This document shows positions 46,626 to 58,483 of a stretch of DNA of 64,000 nt, piece by piece (position 1 is the first letter of the stretch; every line of letters begins with the position of its first letter). The translations under genes were made by a program, and so were the position numbers. This DNA is from Platerodrilus igneus (taxonomy: Eukaryota; Arthropoda; Insecta; Coleoptera; Lycidae): assembly GCA_036346225.1 (NCBI GenBank), contig JARFIW010000836.1:2046001-2110000 (forward strand), given 5' to 3'. A model generated the notes under the pieces. That model ran no database searches and was not told the origin of the DNA. It was given only the letters and a program-made list of their open reading frames with translations.

Positions 46626-46845
46626 GTTACGCCAAAGGTCCCGGGTTCCAATCCCGAAACGGTCCGCTTGAAAAATGAGAGGTAAAATGGAGGTCCCGTG
46701 TGTGAGTGTTGTCACGCACGTTAAAGATCCCTACCTTGCTTGGGACAGCAAGGGTTCGGCAAAATTCCAAATTTTCCAAGTAAAAAAAACTCGCTTCTTG
46801 GCCAATGTAGTACCTTCGGGTGGAGCATTGGAAAATCACATGTAA
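46626..46845 (+). mobile_element. SINE, copy 2 (5' truncated) with target duplication
   Basis: It begins inside the tRNA-like head (B box GGTTCCAATCC at about 46647) and carries the full body to AGCATTGGAAAATCACATGTAA. The 12 bp direct repeat TGTATATAGGCT flanks it at 46614-46625 and 46846-46857. The insertion lies within LINE 3' sequence. The short A/T-rich 3' end and target duplication fit LINE-driven retroposition. Confidence 0.9.
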
Positions 46846-46857
46846 TGTATATAGGCT

Positions 46858-47690
46858 ATTGTAAGAATTACAGGGAACTGGGTGGGCTAGCTCAGAACAT
46901 AAATAAGCTGAGGTACAAGTCTAACCAGTTTCAAGATGTAAAACCCAATGACGAAAAAATAAGTGCTCTTAAATCTGATGATTATTATAAACAACTACAG
47001 GTATCGGTTGTGAAATATTTTCAACTAATGTGGATTGTGCGAATGGTTAAATTAGAATAACTATTAATTCGACAAAGGTTCAGTGCTGGGGAACTTGGCA
47101 GCCAAAGGCTGCTTACCCCCCTTCACACACCACTGAATATCAGGGAAATAGGATATAAACTGTAAAACAATAGAAGGTGACCGAACTACATCAAACCAAA
47201 AAGAACAGCAGCTATAATCAAAGACAATGAACATAGATACAAGAAGAAAACTGTTCAAAGCATAGTGTGGAGCACAGCACAGTACATCTATGAAATAGGG
47301 ACAGTAGGAAAAGCAGACAGAAAGAGATAGAAACCTTCTGGGATGTTGTGCTTAAGATGTATGGGGATGGTAGCATGGACAGACAAAGTTAATAACAAAT
47401 TGGTTGTAGAAACAGTACAGGAATAAAGATATCAGTGTAAAACGAAAAAATAAGAGAAATAGGAGGACAGGATACGTTCTAAGGCTTTCTGGAGAATAGT
47501 ACGGTATATATTATAAGCAGAGATAGGAAACGATAGGTAGGGGTAGACCGAGATCAAACTTACGCACACAGATAGGGATAGACGCAGACTGAGCAAATTT
47601 CAGCGAAATATGTAGGTTGGTTCAGATTAGGAAACAATGAGGGTACGCGTCCAACCAGTTCTAGGACTGAAGACCTAATTATGATGATGA
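46858..47690 (+). mobile_element. LINE 3' ends, copies 2 and 3
   Basis: 46858-47190 repeats the tail of copy 1 (GLAQNINKLRYKSNQFQDVK, then TGGCAGCCAAAGGCTGCTTA). 47200-47690 adds an upstream segment of the same ORF2 C-terminus, ending RTQIGIDAD...ICRLVQIRKQ. All frames are broken. The head-to-tail order suggests repeated insertion or duplication of 3' ends. Confidence 0.65.
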
Positions 47691-49568
47691 CTAAAACAAT
47701 CCTTTCCAATTTTAAGTAGTTAGATCAAGTCATTAAGTTTAATTAGATTTGTTAACATTTAATCGTCTTTAGTACCATTAAGTACTACGTTAGTTTTCGC
47801 CTTACTAATAAATACTCTCACGGAAGAATATTTTTGTCAGCAACGAAACAATAAAAATCCCATAAATCTTGATGTTTATTTAAAAATTTACTATAGCATT
47901 TTGTTACGTACCTAGACGTAGCCGGAAGAAAAGTAGATACCAGGCTAACTACCAACCGCGGAGAGGGGAATTCGCCTACTTATCAAAAAAACAAAAAAAT
48001 AAAGTACATGGCCCACGATTATCTATTAACACATAAAAATAAATAAAGGATTCTGTACAAACATGCAAAAAGAAATTAGCGTTACTATTTTACAGCAAAC
48101 AATTATATTATACGGACAATTTAGGAATCTAGATACGAAGTGCGCATCTCGTATTTACACAAAATAAAATTGATCAGTAGCAAATAAAAACTGCAAGAGC
48201 TTTTGTCAAGTATTTTTAAAATTTCACTTAATACTTTTTATAAAGTAACTAATTAGTAGGAAAGAATTAACGCATGAGAGCTTTTGTCAAATTTTTTTTT
48301 TTAAACTTTATCTAATAATTTTTGTAAAGTAACTAATTAGTAAAGCGAATAAACGGGTGCGTTCTTTTGACACGCATCTTTAAAAATAGTACATCGCACC
48401 TGTAGAGCGATAGTATCGATTAGCGGTCACAAACAATAGCTTTACGATATCACGTTTCTACACCAAACGTTGATACTGAATATGCCATTGACACACACAA
48501 AAAAAACGAGTTGCATACCTGTGGGTGTCCAGATACTTAGCTCGTAATCTATCGGGGGTGAGTCAACACAGGAACGCCATGGTCGTCAGCATACATTTAC
48601 TCTGCTACCATAATTGCAGCAGCGGTCTACGGACAAAAGTAGTTGTCTGCAGACAAAAGCAATTGTTCTACATAAAGAAAGAACCCATTTGGCCTCCAGC
48701 TAAAAAAAGCTAAAAAGAGAATCTGATTAGAATGGGTACGCGCGGGGAAACTCACCGAATACACGCAGGACACCTCCTAGTTGTCGAACAAAAACACGTG
48801 CATCACTTTTGAAATACGGTGGCGAATAAATGTAGAAAATATTTTGACGTACAAGCTGTAGAATCACATTCAACAATGGTTCAAACAACACGGAGACGAA
48901 CTGCAAATCCTACCTTATCGAAGCACAGTAAAACTGAAAAACCCGGCTTATATCGGATAGTGTGCGACCTTATTTCAACAAGTCGTTATATTGGAACAAT
49001 AGAGAAAACCATTATACGGCGGTCGTAAGGTATATCAAGATAGTGGGTACCTAAAAACAGGATGTAACAATTTAATTTTTGCATAAACTTGTCGTTTCGA
49101 AATAGATAAGTTCAAAATGAAAATTTGTAGAAAGCGTATTTATTATTGTAAACAGGATGTTATTGAAAAATTTAAAAGATTACCGGATACCTAACACAAG
49201 GCATATACTATTTAATTTATAGAATAAATTTTCGTTGTAAAAGAAAAAGGGATTTGAGTTAAGGAATTTATTCGAGAGCGTGTTTATTATTAATTATGTT
49301 GCAAATCAAAGTAACAATTTGTTACAGTATTCAGTGCAGACAAGAAAGAAAGCAGCAAAGTAAGTAGAGAAAATCGCCTACACCGAGTACCGCAACAAAA
49401 ACAGGGACAGCTCGGTCTAGCTCAAAAACGTCGTAGAGTTGAGTGGGTGATATAGAAAGAAAAAAATGGAAACCTCAGTAAAAACTATATTATAACCTGT
49501 AAGTAAAACATACAGCCCCAAAAGAACATTTACAAACGAATGCTTACAATATGTTCCAACCTTAAATA
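47691..49568. other. Non-coding stretch, one tandem pair
   Basis: At 48190-48345 a unit of about 85 bp (GAGCTTTTGTCAA ... TAAAGTAACTAATTAGTA) occurs twice in tandem. Otherwise there are short frames without recognisable domains (for example 48525-48713 and 48819-49028). Confidence 0.55.
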
Positions 49569-49998
49569 CGAGGGCGGTCCAATAAGTACTTAACCTCACC
49601 GCCTGATGGCGCCACCATCGCAAGAGAAATTTACTATCGTGTAGTACATTCTTGTCAACGGCTGCTATCGATATTTCAGCCGAACCGGACTCGTAGTTTT
49701 GTTTTAATCGAGTGTGGAATCGGGCGCATCCACGGATTTTAAAAAAACGGAAAAAGAGCAATATCGGTTGGTGATTTGATTCTTATTTTTGGAAGGGAAA
49801 TCGCGCAACGAAATCAAAGAGTCCTTGGATGCTGTGTACTGTGACTTTTCTCCTTCGATGGTGACCAACCGTCAGAAATTGATTTGCGTTTCAACGTGGT
49901 CGCACGTCCTTTTTTGATGAGCCACGCTCAGGTGCCCTGAAAATGGCTACCACGAAGGAGAATATGACAAAAATCCACGATTTTGTATTGGCAGACCG

Positions 49999-50624
49999 TT
50001 TATTTACATTTCCAATGCTCCACCAGAAGGTACTACATTGGCCAGGAGGCGAGTTTTTTGTTGCCTGGAAATTTTTAGAATTTTGCCGAACCCTTGCCGT
50101 TCCAGGTGGTAGCGATGTGCAACCATAGTTATTTGTATTAAGATTTAGAAATAGTTTAACGCATGAATCAACAAGGGACTAGCGTTCGCTTGCCCTATTA
50201 CCTGCTGTCCCGGATTATTAAGTTAGTTGTATTCGAACGGTCAGTTGTAACGCCACGTTATTTTAGTTATTTTAGTAACTTATTGTCATTTCTTATATTT
50301 ACAGAATGACTAATTAATAAATATTTGCATTTTAAATACAGTCCATTAATTAATTAATTCATTCATCTTAATGATAATGAGTGTGTACCTATGCATACTA
50401 CGAAGTTAATTAACTTTCATTACCACCAGGCAAGGTAGGGATCTTTAACGTGCGTGACACACTCACACACGGGACCTCCATTTAACCTCTCATCCGAACG
50501 AGGGCGTAATTTTTGTGAAAAATGCTTACCTGTCATTCTTCAAGCAGTCGGCCGTTTCGGGATTTGAACCCAGGACCTTTGGATCCGTAGTCTTACGCTT
50601 ACTACATTGATCCACGGCGACGCC
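49999..50624 (-). mobile_element. SINE, copy 3, inserted in mariner
   Basis: It is inserted in mariner coding sequence with the 16 bp direct repeat TTGTATTGGCAGACCG at 49983-49998 and 50625-50640. On the minus strand the tRNA-like head (GGCGTCGCCGTGGATCAATG, B box GGTTCAAATCC) starts at the right edge, and the 3' end AGCATTGGAAATGTAAATAA is at the left. The body is split by a 319 bp insertion at 50107-50425. This is the most complete copy of the family in the window. Confidence 0.92.
50107..50425 (+). mobile_element. Solo LTR (319 bp) nested in the SINE
   Basis: It starts TGGTA and ends TACCA, and is flanked by CCAGG at 50102-50106 and 50426-50430. Removing it and one CCAGG restores SINE sequence co-linear with the other copies (GCCGTTCCAGGCAAGG). 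A possible initiator (TCAGTTG at about 50241) and AATAAA (about 50316) fit an LTR. A TG...CA terminus and 5 bp duplication suit a Copia-like or BEL-like source, which the sequence does not decide. Confidence 0.8.
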
Positions 50625-51117
50625 TTGTATTGGCAGACCGCCGATTGAAGGTGCGCGAGATAGCTGCGACAGTAGGCATCTGAAATGACCGCGTGGGTCA
50701 TTTCCTGTTTTAAATTTTGGACATGAGAAAGCTGTCGACGCGATGGGTGCTGCGTTTGCTTACTCCGGACAGCAAGCGCAACCGCCCTCGCCACAAACAA
50801 ATTGGCCGAATTGGGCTACGAACTGATTCTCCAGCTACCGTATTATCCAAATTTTGCCACTTGCGACTTCTTTTTGTTTTCAAACTTGAAAAGTTACTCG
50901 CCGAGCAAAAATTTGAACCGAATGATGAGGTCATCGCCGCCACGGGAACCTACTTTGCAGACTTTGAGAAAACGTATTTTTCAGATGGGTTAAAGAAGTT
51001 GGAGCATCTCTGGATCAAATGTATCGAGCTAAAAGGAGACTATGTTGAGAAATAAATCGACACTTCCAAAGTTTTTGTTTTTCTGTTGTACGCTAAGTGC
51101 TTATCGGATCACCCTTA

Positions 51118-52500
51118 TATGTTAAAGAAATAATACAGTAACATCTGCTAAAAATAATACAGTAACATCGGCTCTAGAAAGCGCACCTCGTAAGATTTAA
51201 AAACGTATCATTAAAATTTTAAACAGCAAATTATTAATGTTAACATTAATTTATACAGAACAATAAACAGTAGAAAAGAGTGCTGTAACGCAAGCTATAA
51301 GAATAACGTACATAATCGTTTGTCTAGTGAGCGTACAGTTGGTAACGTATGGTTTGCAATTTATTGCAAAATCAACCAAAAAGAAATGTCTAGCTTCCAA
51401 AACAGCAACACAAATAAAGGAAACAGAAAAATACACTATACCTTAATCCATCTTCTTTCTGGTACCATCTTAGGTTGAGAAAATACAGCTGCATTTATCT
51501 ACGTCTGGGTGCTGGAACCAACAACTTAACTACACTAGCACAAAACGCATTTTAAAAGCGCGACTTTACAACGCTCAAAGGACGTTGTATAACAGAAGAA
51601 TCGTATAAGTAAAAACGACGAAATAAGTAGGAGAAGTCGAATAATTAAGTTGAACTTTTATTTATACAACTTTGAGAACGATGGGGTACGTAACGAAGAA
51701 CCATTCCCACTGATATTGGTGTAAATTATTCTGCGAAAGCAATCAAAAATATACTCCAGGCAACGACGAAACATTCCTAGAATGCAAACAATACGATAAT
51801 TACTTCCTTTGAATTTCGTTGTTAGAATGGGAAAGCCAAATATATTTTAAAATATTTCAGCGAGTTATGCAACCATACACACGGTCAAGCAAATCAGTTG
51901 CCTGACTTTTTAGGAAAGAATAGAGGTTTATATTATTATTGATCCACGCTACAAATATACCCGGAATGACTTAATTAGGAAGAACGATTTTATTACCCAT
52001 TAAAGTTGAACGAGCTGGAACGCTTGCAAACATAATGAAATAGAATATCACATTAACCGAGTCAGAAAGCAACCCAATTAAAATATTTAATAAGCGAGAA
52101 GCTTTAACAAGAACCTATTAGAAGCAAAATGTTTGCTACTTTCAACGAATAACTATTGAAAATAACCAACCCGTATTTCAAGGAAAGATAAAAGATTACA
52201 CTGTTTAGGAGAAGCAAACGTTTGCTTTTTTTAACGAATTTACTATTGGAAATAATAACCAGAGGATAGAACGTTTTACAAGGAATTGCTAAGACGAGCT
52301 TCTAGGTGTTTAACGATTTCAAAAAATTTATAAATTGTTTTAGGATATAATCTACGTACTGAGGGACATTTTTATACAGGGCGGTTTAATACGTATTTAT
52401 TAAGTTTATATTATTTGAGAATAACATAAAAAGGGTTTAGAAAAGCGTTTTTAATTAAGGACGTTGCAATTTAATGCAGAATTAATTTATTTCCATAAGT
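51118..52500. other. Non-coding stretch, nothing recognised
   Basis: AT-rich DNA without a recognised frame, repeat partner or terminal repeat. Confidence 0.45.
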
Positions 52501-52584
52501 TACAGTAATAACGTGCCAGCAACAGCAATTTCGGAGATGTTCGAATCCGACACGAATGTGTCGTGCAGCATGCAGGAAAAACAT

Positions 52585-52756
52585 CTCTAACCCTTAACAC
52601 AAACCCAACATTCTCATTGGCCGAAGAACAACTCTAACACAAACCCAACGTATCCATTGGCCGAAAAACAATGCTCACGTAAAACCAAAGAGGGGGAGAA
52701 ATTATATATATTCAGGTGTATTTCCATCAGGAAGTATTCTCTCGGAGTTCCTCATA
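52585..52756 (+). promoter_or_regulatory. Promoter-like block with two CCAAT-type boxes and TATA
   Basis: Two near-identical segments (AACACAAACCCAAC followed by ATTGGCCGAA) put inverted CCAAT boxes at about 52615 and 52655. A TATATATA lies at about 52704, followed about 30 bases later by an initiator-like TCAGG. The block is clearly less AT-rich than its surroundings. No downstream coding frame was found, so it may be the U3 region of an LTR or the promoter of a non-coding transcript. Confidence 0.4.
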
Positions 52757-52990
52757 GCCTGAGATAATCAACAGCAGTGTTCTCCATAGTCTGCTGTCCT
52801 CAATAACAGTGTTTAGCATAGCCTGCGACCATCGATGCCAATAGCAGTGCTCATCATAGCCTGATACCATCAACGCTAGCAGCGGTATTTATCATAGCCT
52901 GTTACCATCAACACTAATAGCGGCGTTCAACATAGCTTACTAGCATCAGATCTAATAGCAGCACTCACCATAGCCTGCTAATTTTAATGC
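52757..52990. repeat. Tandem array, 32-38 bp unit, about 7 copies
   Basis: Units starting CATAGCCTG recur at about 52756, 52788, 52820, 52858, 52896, 52934 and 52972. The typical form is CATAGCCTGATACCATCAAC followed by GCTAATAGCAG and GTGTTCAT-like bases. The first two units are 32 bp and the later ones 38 bp. The array starts just downstream of the promoter-like block. Confidence 0.8.
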
Positions 52991-53439
52991 CACGACGCCG
53001 ACGCACCAAACTATGACATTCTGTGTATAGTTGTTAGGTTGTAGCTTGTAGTTTATTTTCACAAGTAACCTCATATTTTATTTTTGTATGCATTTCCTCT
53101 TTTTGGTATATTTAGGCTAGCATTTTTCTTGCGTGCTGCAGTTATTTTTGCATCGTATTCTATTCTCATTACATTTAACCCTATATTGTACAGAACCGAC
53201 GATACCCCACCGGTGACAAGCGCTACTTTTTATACCCTTGTGTATCATCGCTGATAAAATATTTAGTGCTTTGGTATTATATTATTGTTTATATCCCCCC
53301 CCCTCCGGGTCTTTGCAAAACGGAAAAATTGAAAGTATTTGCAGCAGAATTGGATTGTTCTAAGCACTGCTTCATCAAAGCCAAGGAATTCAAAACGACA
53401 TTAGTAACGCGTTAGTAGCATCTAGTAAGTATCAGAAAT
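52991..53439. other. Non-coding stretch, nothing recognised
   Basis: Contains a run of nine C at about 53297. If 52.5-53.2 kb is an LTR, its right part would be here, but no second copy is in the window. Confidence 0.4.
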
Positions 53440-53665
53440 GAATGTTCTTCAACCCTCCACAATAATTGGCCGGAAAGTGAGTTCTTTTATTCGGAAATTT
53501 GAAATTTAGCCAAATATCCTTGTAATATCAAGTAAGGTAAAGATTTTAAAGTGCATGGCAAAGCACACATTGAGCTTACATTTAATCTTTTTTTGAACCA
53601 GGACATATTTGTGTGATAAATGTTCGTCTAATATTTTTTAGGCGGTCGTCATAACAAGAACCATG
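53440..53665 (-). mobile_element. SINE, copy 4, degenerate
   Basis: Co-linear with the bodies of copies 1-3 on the minus strand (CCGGAAAGTGAGTT, AAAGATTTTAAAGTGCATGGCA, CGTCTAATATTTTTTAGGCGG as read on the plus strand), but heavily mutated. The tRNA head is barely recognisable. It is the oldest copy in the window. Confidence 0.65.
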
Positions 53666-53934
53666 GACCTTAGAATTAATTGACACACACAAATATAACT
53701 AATCCAATAGAGCTGTTGTCTTATCAACTTTATTATCTAACCTTAAATTCAAATTTACCACATTTGCAGACTCCAAAACAATTAATTGTGCTGAGAGGCA
53801 TGCCAGATGTAATGTGGTGCCACGTCGATATTTTATTTTTTGTTTATTACTCTAGTCAAGATAGCAAAGGCAACGCAGGAATAAAGAAATGCAGGAAAGC
53901 TAAAGAACAATGGCTTGATGAAAAAGTGTAAAGT

Positions 53935-55640
53935 ACAAACTAAGATGGAAGACAGACGAAGCATACAAACTAATTAGAATGAATTTTAAGATATAAAACC
54001 GTATAGTAAAAATATAAGAAGCGTGGGAGGAGACATCATTATAGAAAATGTAGAAAAAGTGGTTAGATGGCAAGAATATATAGAGCATTTATATGCTGGA
54101 CAGGAACTAGGAGCACTAAAACAGAAAACAGTCTTTGAAAAGGACGACTTGGGATATTCCATAGTTAGAGATGAGTTTGAATCAGAAGTCTGAAAAACCA
54201 TAAGGCATTGGGTATAGATAAAGTGCAAGAAGCAACTCTATATGCCGCTGGACAAGCAGTAACAGAAGCATTCTTCTAAAATGTATGCTATATGTATGAG
54301 ATAGGCGAGATATTCAAAGATTTTAAACTTAACACCATAGTCACTAAAGAGAGGTGCGGATAATGTAAAAATTTTTGAACAATAAGTTTGACAACACATG
54401 TGTCAAAAATATTAACCAGAGTTGTGTAAAGACGGGTGGATAACAATCTGAAGAAATATTAGGAGAAGATCAATTTGGGTTTAGGCGAAACAGGGAAACA
54501 CGCGAGACCATTTTAGCTTTAAGTGTAGTAATGGAAAAAACGATAAAAAAAAGAAAGCGTTGGTATGAGGTCTGTAGATCTGGAAAAAGTATTTGATAAT
54601 GTAAAATGAGAAAAAATGTTCGAAATACTCAAAAAGATAAAAATGAGGAATAGGGATAGATGGACAGTGCATAACTTATACAAAGAGCAAACAGTAATAG
54701 AATTAAAGTAGGCACTTAGAAAAGTAAATATTAGGAACGGGGTAAGACAAGGATGTGCCCTATCTCCGTTAATTTTTAACTTGTATGCTGAGAGGCAATA
54801 AATACTGTCAAATGCAGAAAATCATTTGGAATTATTATGGAGGACAAACGACTGATATACTCACGTTTACAGATGATAAGGCGGTATTAGCATCTAACAA
54901 GGAAGAGTTAGAAGCAGCTCTTAATGAAATGGAAACAGCTCTAGCAGACAAATAAGGTATGAAAATTAACCAAAATAAAACTAAAGTACTAATATATAAA
55001 GGAGAGATAAATAAGTCAAAAACCAGAATACAAATAGGAAACGAGAACTTACAAGAGGTCAAGAATTTCTACTACCCATGAAGTCAAATAACGCAAAATG
55101 AGGAACGTGCAAAAAATATAAAAAAAAGATTAGATTCTAGAAATGGCAGTGGAAGAAAGAAATATGTGCGAAACAGTAAAAATAAGTGAGATAGGATGAT
55201 AGGTCACATACTAAGATATGAGGGAATAGTGCGAGATATATTAGAAGCAGACAAGGAAAAAAAGAGGTAGAGGTAAACTTAGATTAGACTATTGCACACA
55301 GATAGTGAAAGCTCGAGAGTGTAGGAATTTCAGCGAAACGTGTAGATTAACCCAGAATAACAATCAATGTAGGTACGCGTTCAACCGGTTCCCGGACAGA
55401 AAACCTAATGATGAAAAAATAATTGTACAAAACCTAATAATTAACGTAGACAACTACTGGGGTTGGTTTAGCAATATGCTCAACAAATGTTGATTGTACG
55501 AAAGGAATAATTGGAAAACTATCGATTCAGCGTGTTTAAGTAGTGGGAGGTCTTAGTAGCCTTCAGGTTCCTTAACTACTTTCGAGCACCATTAAATAGG
55601 GTATATTTCTAGATAAAATAAAAGGTAAAAAGTGCAAAAG
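53935..55640 (+). mobile_element. LINE, ORF2 reverse transcriptase and 3' end
   Basis: In several frames the plus strand reads VVRWQEYIEHLYAGQ (53.9-54.1 kb), VDLEKVFDN-like block (about 54570), RNGVRQGCALSPLIFNLYAE (54735-54795), the catalytic FTDDKAVLASNKEELEAALN (54865-54925, Phe-Thr-Asp-Asp at the Y-A-D-D position) and GMKINQNKTKVLIYKG. The C-terminal GHILRYEGIVRDILEADK and ARECRNFSETCRLTQ follow, with a 3' UTR like that at 46.5 kb. Stops are frequent. No endonuclease is recognised upstream, so it is 5' truncated. Confidence 0.8.
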
Positions 55641-56060
55641 CTACAAAGAATTAGGAAGAGATTGCTGAAAGCAAATGTGTGGAGTGTGTATGACTGTAAA
55701 TCGTGGATAGTAGGAGAAGAGGACAGTAAAAATCATTTGAAATGTAGTGCTGCAAACGTATGATGAAGAAAGCATGAACAGCAAAAGTTAAGCTCAAGGA
55801 AATACTAGAAATGGGAAAAAAGAAATATGTGTAAAACAGTAAAAAATAGGAGAGATGGGATGATAGGACACATACTAAGGCATGAGAGACTAACCCGGAA
55901 TATATTAGAAGCAGAGAAGAGGAAAAGAGAAGCAGACTATTGCACACAGATAGTGAAAGATGTAGACTGTGTGAATTTCAGGAAAATGTGTAAGTTAGCT
56001 CAGACTAGAAAACAATGGAAGTGCGTCCAACCTGTTCTAGGACTAAAGACTTAACGATGA
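55641..56060 (+). mobile_element. LINE 3' end, second unit
   Basis: Starting with the segment LLKANVWSVYDCKSW (about 55660), it repeats the ORF2 C-terminus (GMIGHILRHERLTRNILEAE, YCTQIVKDVDCVNFRK) directly behind the previous LINE 3' end. Confidence 0.7.
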
Positions 56061-57485
56061 TGGGTATACCTCAGAGTATCGGATTGAAAAAGAACATCAG
56101 GCAATGCACTTGTTTTCAACACCTTGAACCCGTTTATGTATGCTTTTAATATGCCATTTCAGGTGCATATAATTACAGCAGAACAAGTTACTAAGTCTTC
56201 TCTTTGTGCGTTAATAGTATTGATAGCCCCCTCTACCCTTCGCAAAAGATGATTTGCGTTCTTTATAGCATTCGTGTTCACAAAACGGTCGAAGTCCGCG
56301 TAACTAAAGTAATAAGAAAATAACTAGGTAGATACCAAAATCAGCTAAAACTTTTGGGTAAGATTTGTTTCCAAAGATTCACAGCGATCGCCAAAAAGCA
56401 AATTATAAAGCAAAATAGCTATTTGGTTATGAGATTGATAGCTTGTACCAAAAAGCCCAAGAAAACCTACGGTATCATAAATTTATCATGCCGATTGCAT
56501 TTTCAAATTTCAGGGCCATAAAGGAAAATGATACGAGTGGTACCGATTTTGCACCCAAGAAGGAACGAAACGTCATATTGCTCAACGAAACACTCACCAG
56601 AAAACTTGTTAAATCTTAGCTTTTAAACTTTTGGTTGTATCATAACAATCATGACATAGTCCTTTATGAAGGTACCAAGGTTTACTGAAAGACTACAACA
56701 GTACGTGATCAAACATTCCATACATGATTCGCGTGCTCAAAATTGCAATGCTCCTGATTTTGTACGGCTTTGATCTTATACATATGAAGTGGATATACAA
56801 GTAGAGATAGTGATATGTTGTTTTCGCATGATCTCAAAAGTTTATCGAACGTGAGAAAATTTACTTTTTGTTGTTATGGTTGATGTATCGTTAAAGGAAC
56901 AGATGTTTAAAAAAGACGCAACACTAAGCTTAAGTAGATAAAGTTACACTTGGGTTAATCTTTATTTCCCTCGCATGTCTGTTGCAAACACCTTACTCAA
57001 AGTTAACAACTTGTGATGTCCTTATAAATTAGTGGTAGTTTAGTATCTATACCTATATATTGTGTAAACTATGTAGTTTTTCACAGACCCATGTATGTTA
57101 TTGAGGTTTATGGCGCGTATAAATCTTACAAACGAGTAAAAGACGAGTTTCAGTTAAAATTCTTCAATTCAGCAATTTCTAGTAGGTCATTAGTATAGCG
57201 CTTGGTTAACAAATTTCGCAAGATCGGTTGTACATGATGTACAGGTCGATTATCATTGTTACGTGTGAATGTTCTAGAGTATGTGAAAGCTTGCTAATAT
57301 TGTTCGGAAAATTTTCACAGGCTGGACTTTCACTATCTACTGCTTCAGGGTAATTAAAAATTACATTTGCTTGCTTGCCTATTTGATCGATGCCATTCAT
57401 GAACTGAAAAAAGTAGACCAAGTAAAAGTTTAAGGTAGTGTCGTTCTCTTATTTACGAAAACGGTATTGAAATGTTGGTCGTGCC
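56061..57485. other. Non-coding stretch, nothing recognised
   Basis: No family signature or repeat partner noticed. The minus frame 57421-57206 is unassigned. Confidence 0.45.
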
Positions 57486-57489
57486 TGTT

Positions 57490-57720
57490 TTTGCGACGAT
57501 GTGGGGTTTCATTCAGATGGCTACATTAACAACCAAAACTGTCGAATATGGAGCATTGATAATATTTTTGCGTTTCATAAACGACCATCATATGCACATA
57601 AGATTGGTTTTTGGTGTGTGATTTCTCAGCGTCGTGTATCAACGGCTCTACTTTTTGACAAATTTGTGTATGATGTGGTTTATTGAAATTTAATCCTATA
57701 GTTTATTTCAATGTTAAATT
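57490..57720 (+). pseudogene. Tc1/mariner transposase fragment (first catalytic block)
   Basis: It reads VWFHSDGYINNQNCRIWSID, HKRPSYAHKIGFWCVISQRR and FDKFVYDVVY. This is the segment from just before the first catalytic Asp region (D-E/G-x-F/Y-x-N) to the V-W-C block of the Q-Q-D-G-A-P transposase group. The expected acidic residue sits in HSDGY. The rest of the gene is missing on both sides. Confidence 0.65.
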
Positions 57721-58483
57721 TAAACAAAGAAAGTGCTCATTCCAGCAAGTTGTTATACTGCTATTGAAACGCTAGATATACTACGGAAATTCTTAGACCA
57801 GCGTTTAATATCGAAAGAGTTGTGACTTTCGGGATCCCCAAAACTTCATTTTGAGGTTAATTATAAAGTGTAGCTTTTAGAGACAATCTTATACATTTAA
57901 CGAATTAAAGGCGAATACTGAACGTGAATTTTAAATATTACTGAGTAAACATTACAAAGAGTGGCTAGAAGTGTTATAAAAAGTTTCGAACCTGAATTTG
58001 GACCACAGAGAAGCATTTTGAACATCTGCTCTAAAGCTAATTGCATTTTAATTTGAATATTTTTGAATAAATATTTTAATAACATTAATACTTTTCTAAT
58101 ACATTAACCTCTTCAAAAAAGAGTTGTACCCTTTTTTAATGCACCCTTTGGTATAAATACATTTTGTAGTCGAATTTTTAATGTAGTTTTATTGACGATG
58201 TTTTATGAACAAGTTTAAGTCATCAAATCCAGGCAAAAAGATGTACTCTGGATCAGTCTAGGAGCAGATAAATTCACGCAACGGATTTTTAGAAAGTAGA
58301 AACAAAAGATTAAATCTTTCACAGTTTGGTACCAATCCAAAAAATAACATACATAAAATCAGTTGCTGAAGCATTTATATCATTTAATGAAGCTTATAGT
58401 ATATGCTTTTTGGACAAATCTTAAAACCAGAAAACCTGGATTTTTATCTGGTTTTGCTTGTTTGATCCTCATATAATGTAAAG
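57721..58483. other. Non-coding stretch, nothing recognised
   Basis: AT-rich spacer between two Tc1/mariner remnants. Confidence 0.45.

Larger units (their letters stand above)
49569..51117 (+). mobile_element. mariner element, deleted, with nested insertions
   Basis: TIRs of about 28 bp (left CGAGGGCGGTCCAATAAGTA; right, reverse complement, TAAGGGTGATCCGATAAGCA) are flanked by TA. Inside, the plus strand encodes mariner transposase N-terminal residues up to DMRKLSTRWVLRLLTPDSKR (about 50720-50780). It then jumps to the C-terminal end: LAELGYELILQLPYYPNFA in one frame and IELKGDYVEK at the stop (about 51055). The central catalytic Asp residues are deleted. A SINE interrupts the coding region at 49999-50624. 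Confidence 0.88.

Noticed and set aside
46740..47060. A 106-codon plus frame as a gene
   Set aside because: It runs from the SINE body into a LINE 3' end. The apparent fusion is an insertion artefact.
50717..51055. A 112-codon plus frame as an independent gene
   Set aside because: It is the fused N- and C-terminal ends of the deleted mariner transposase.
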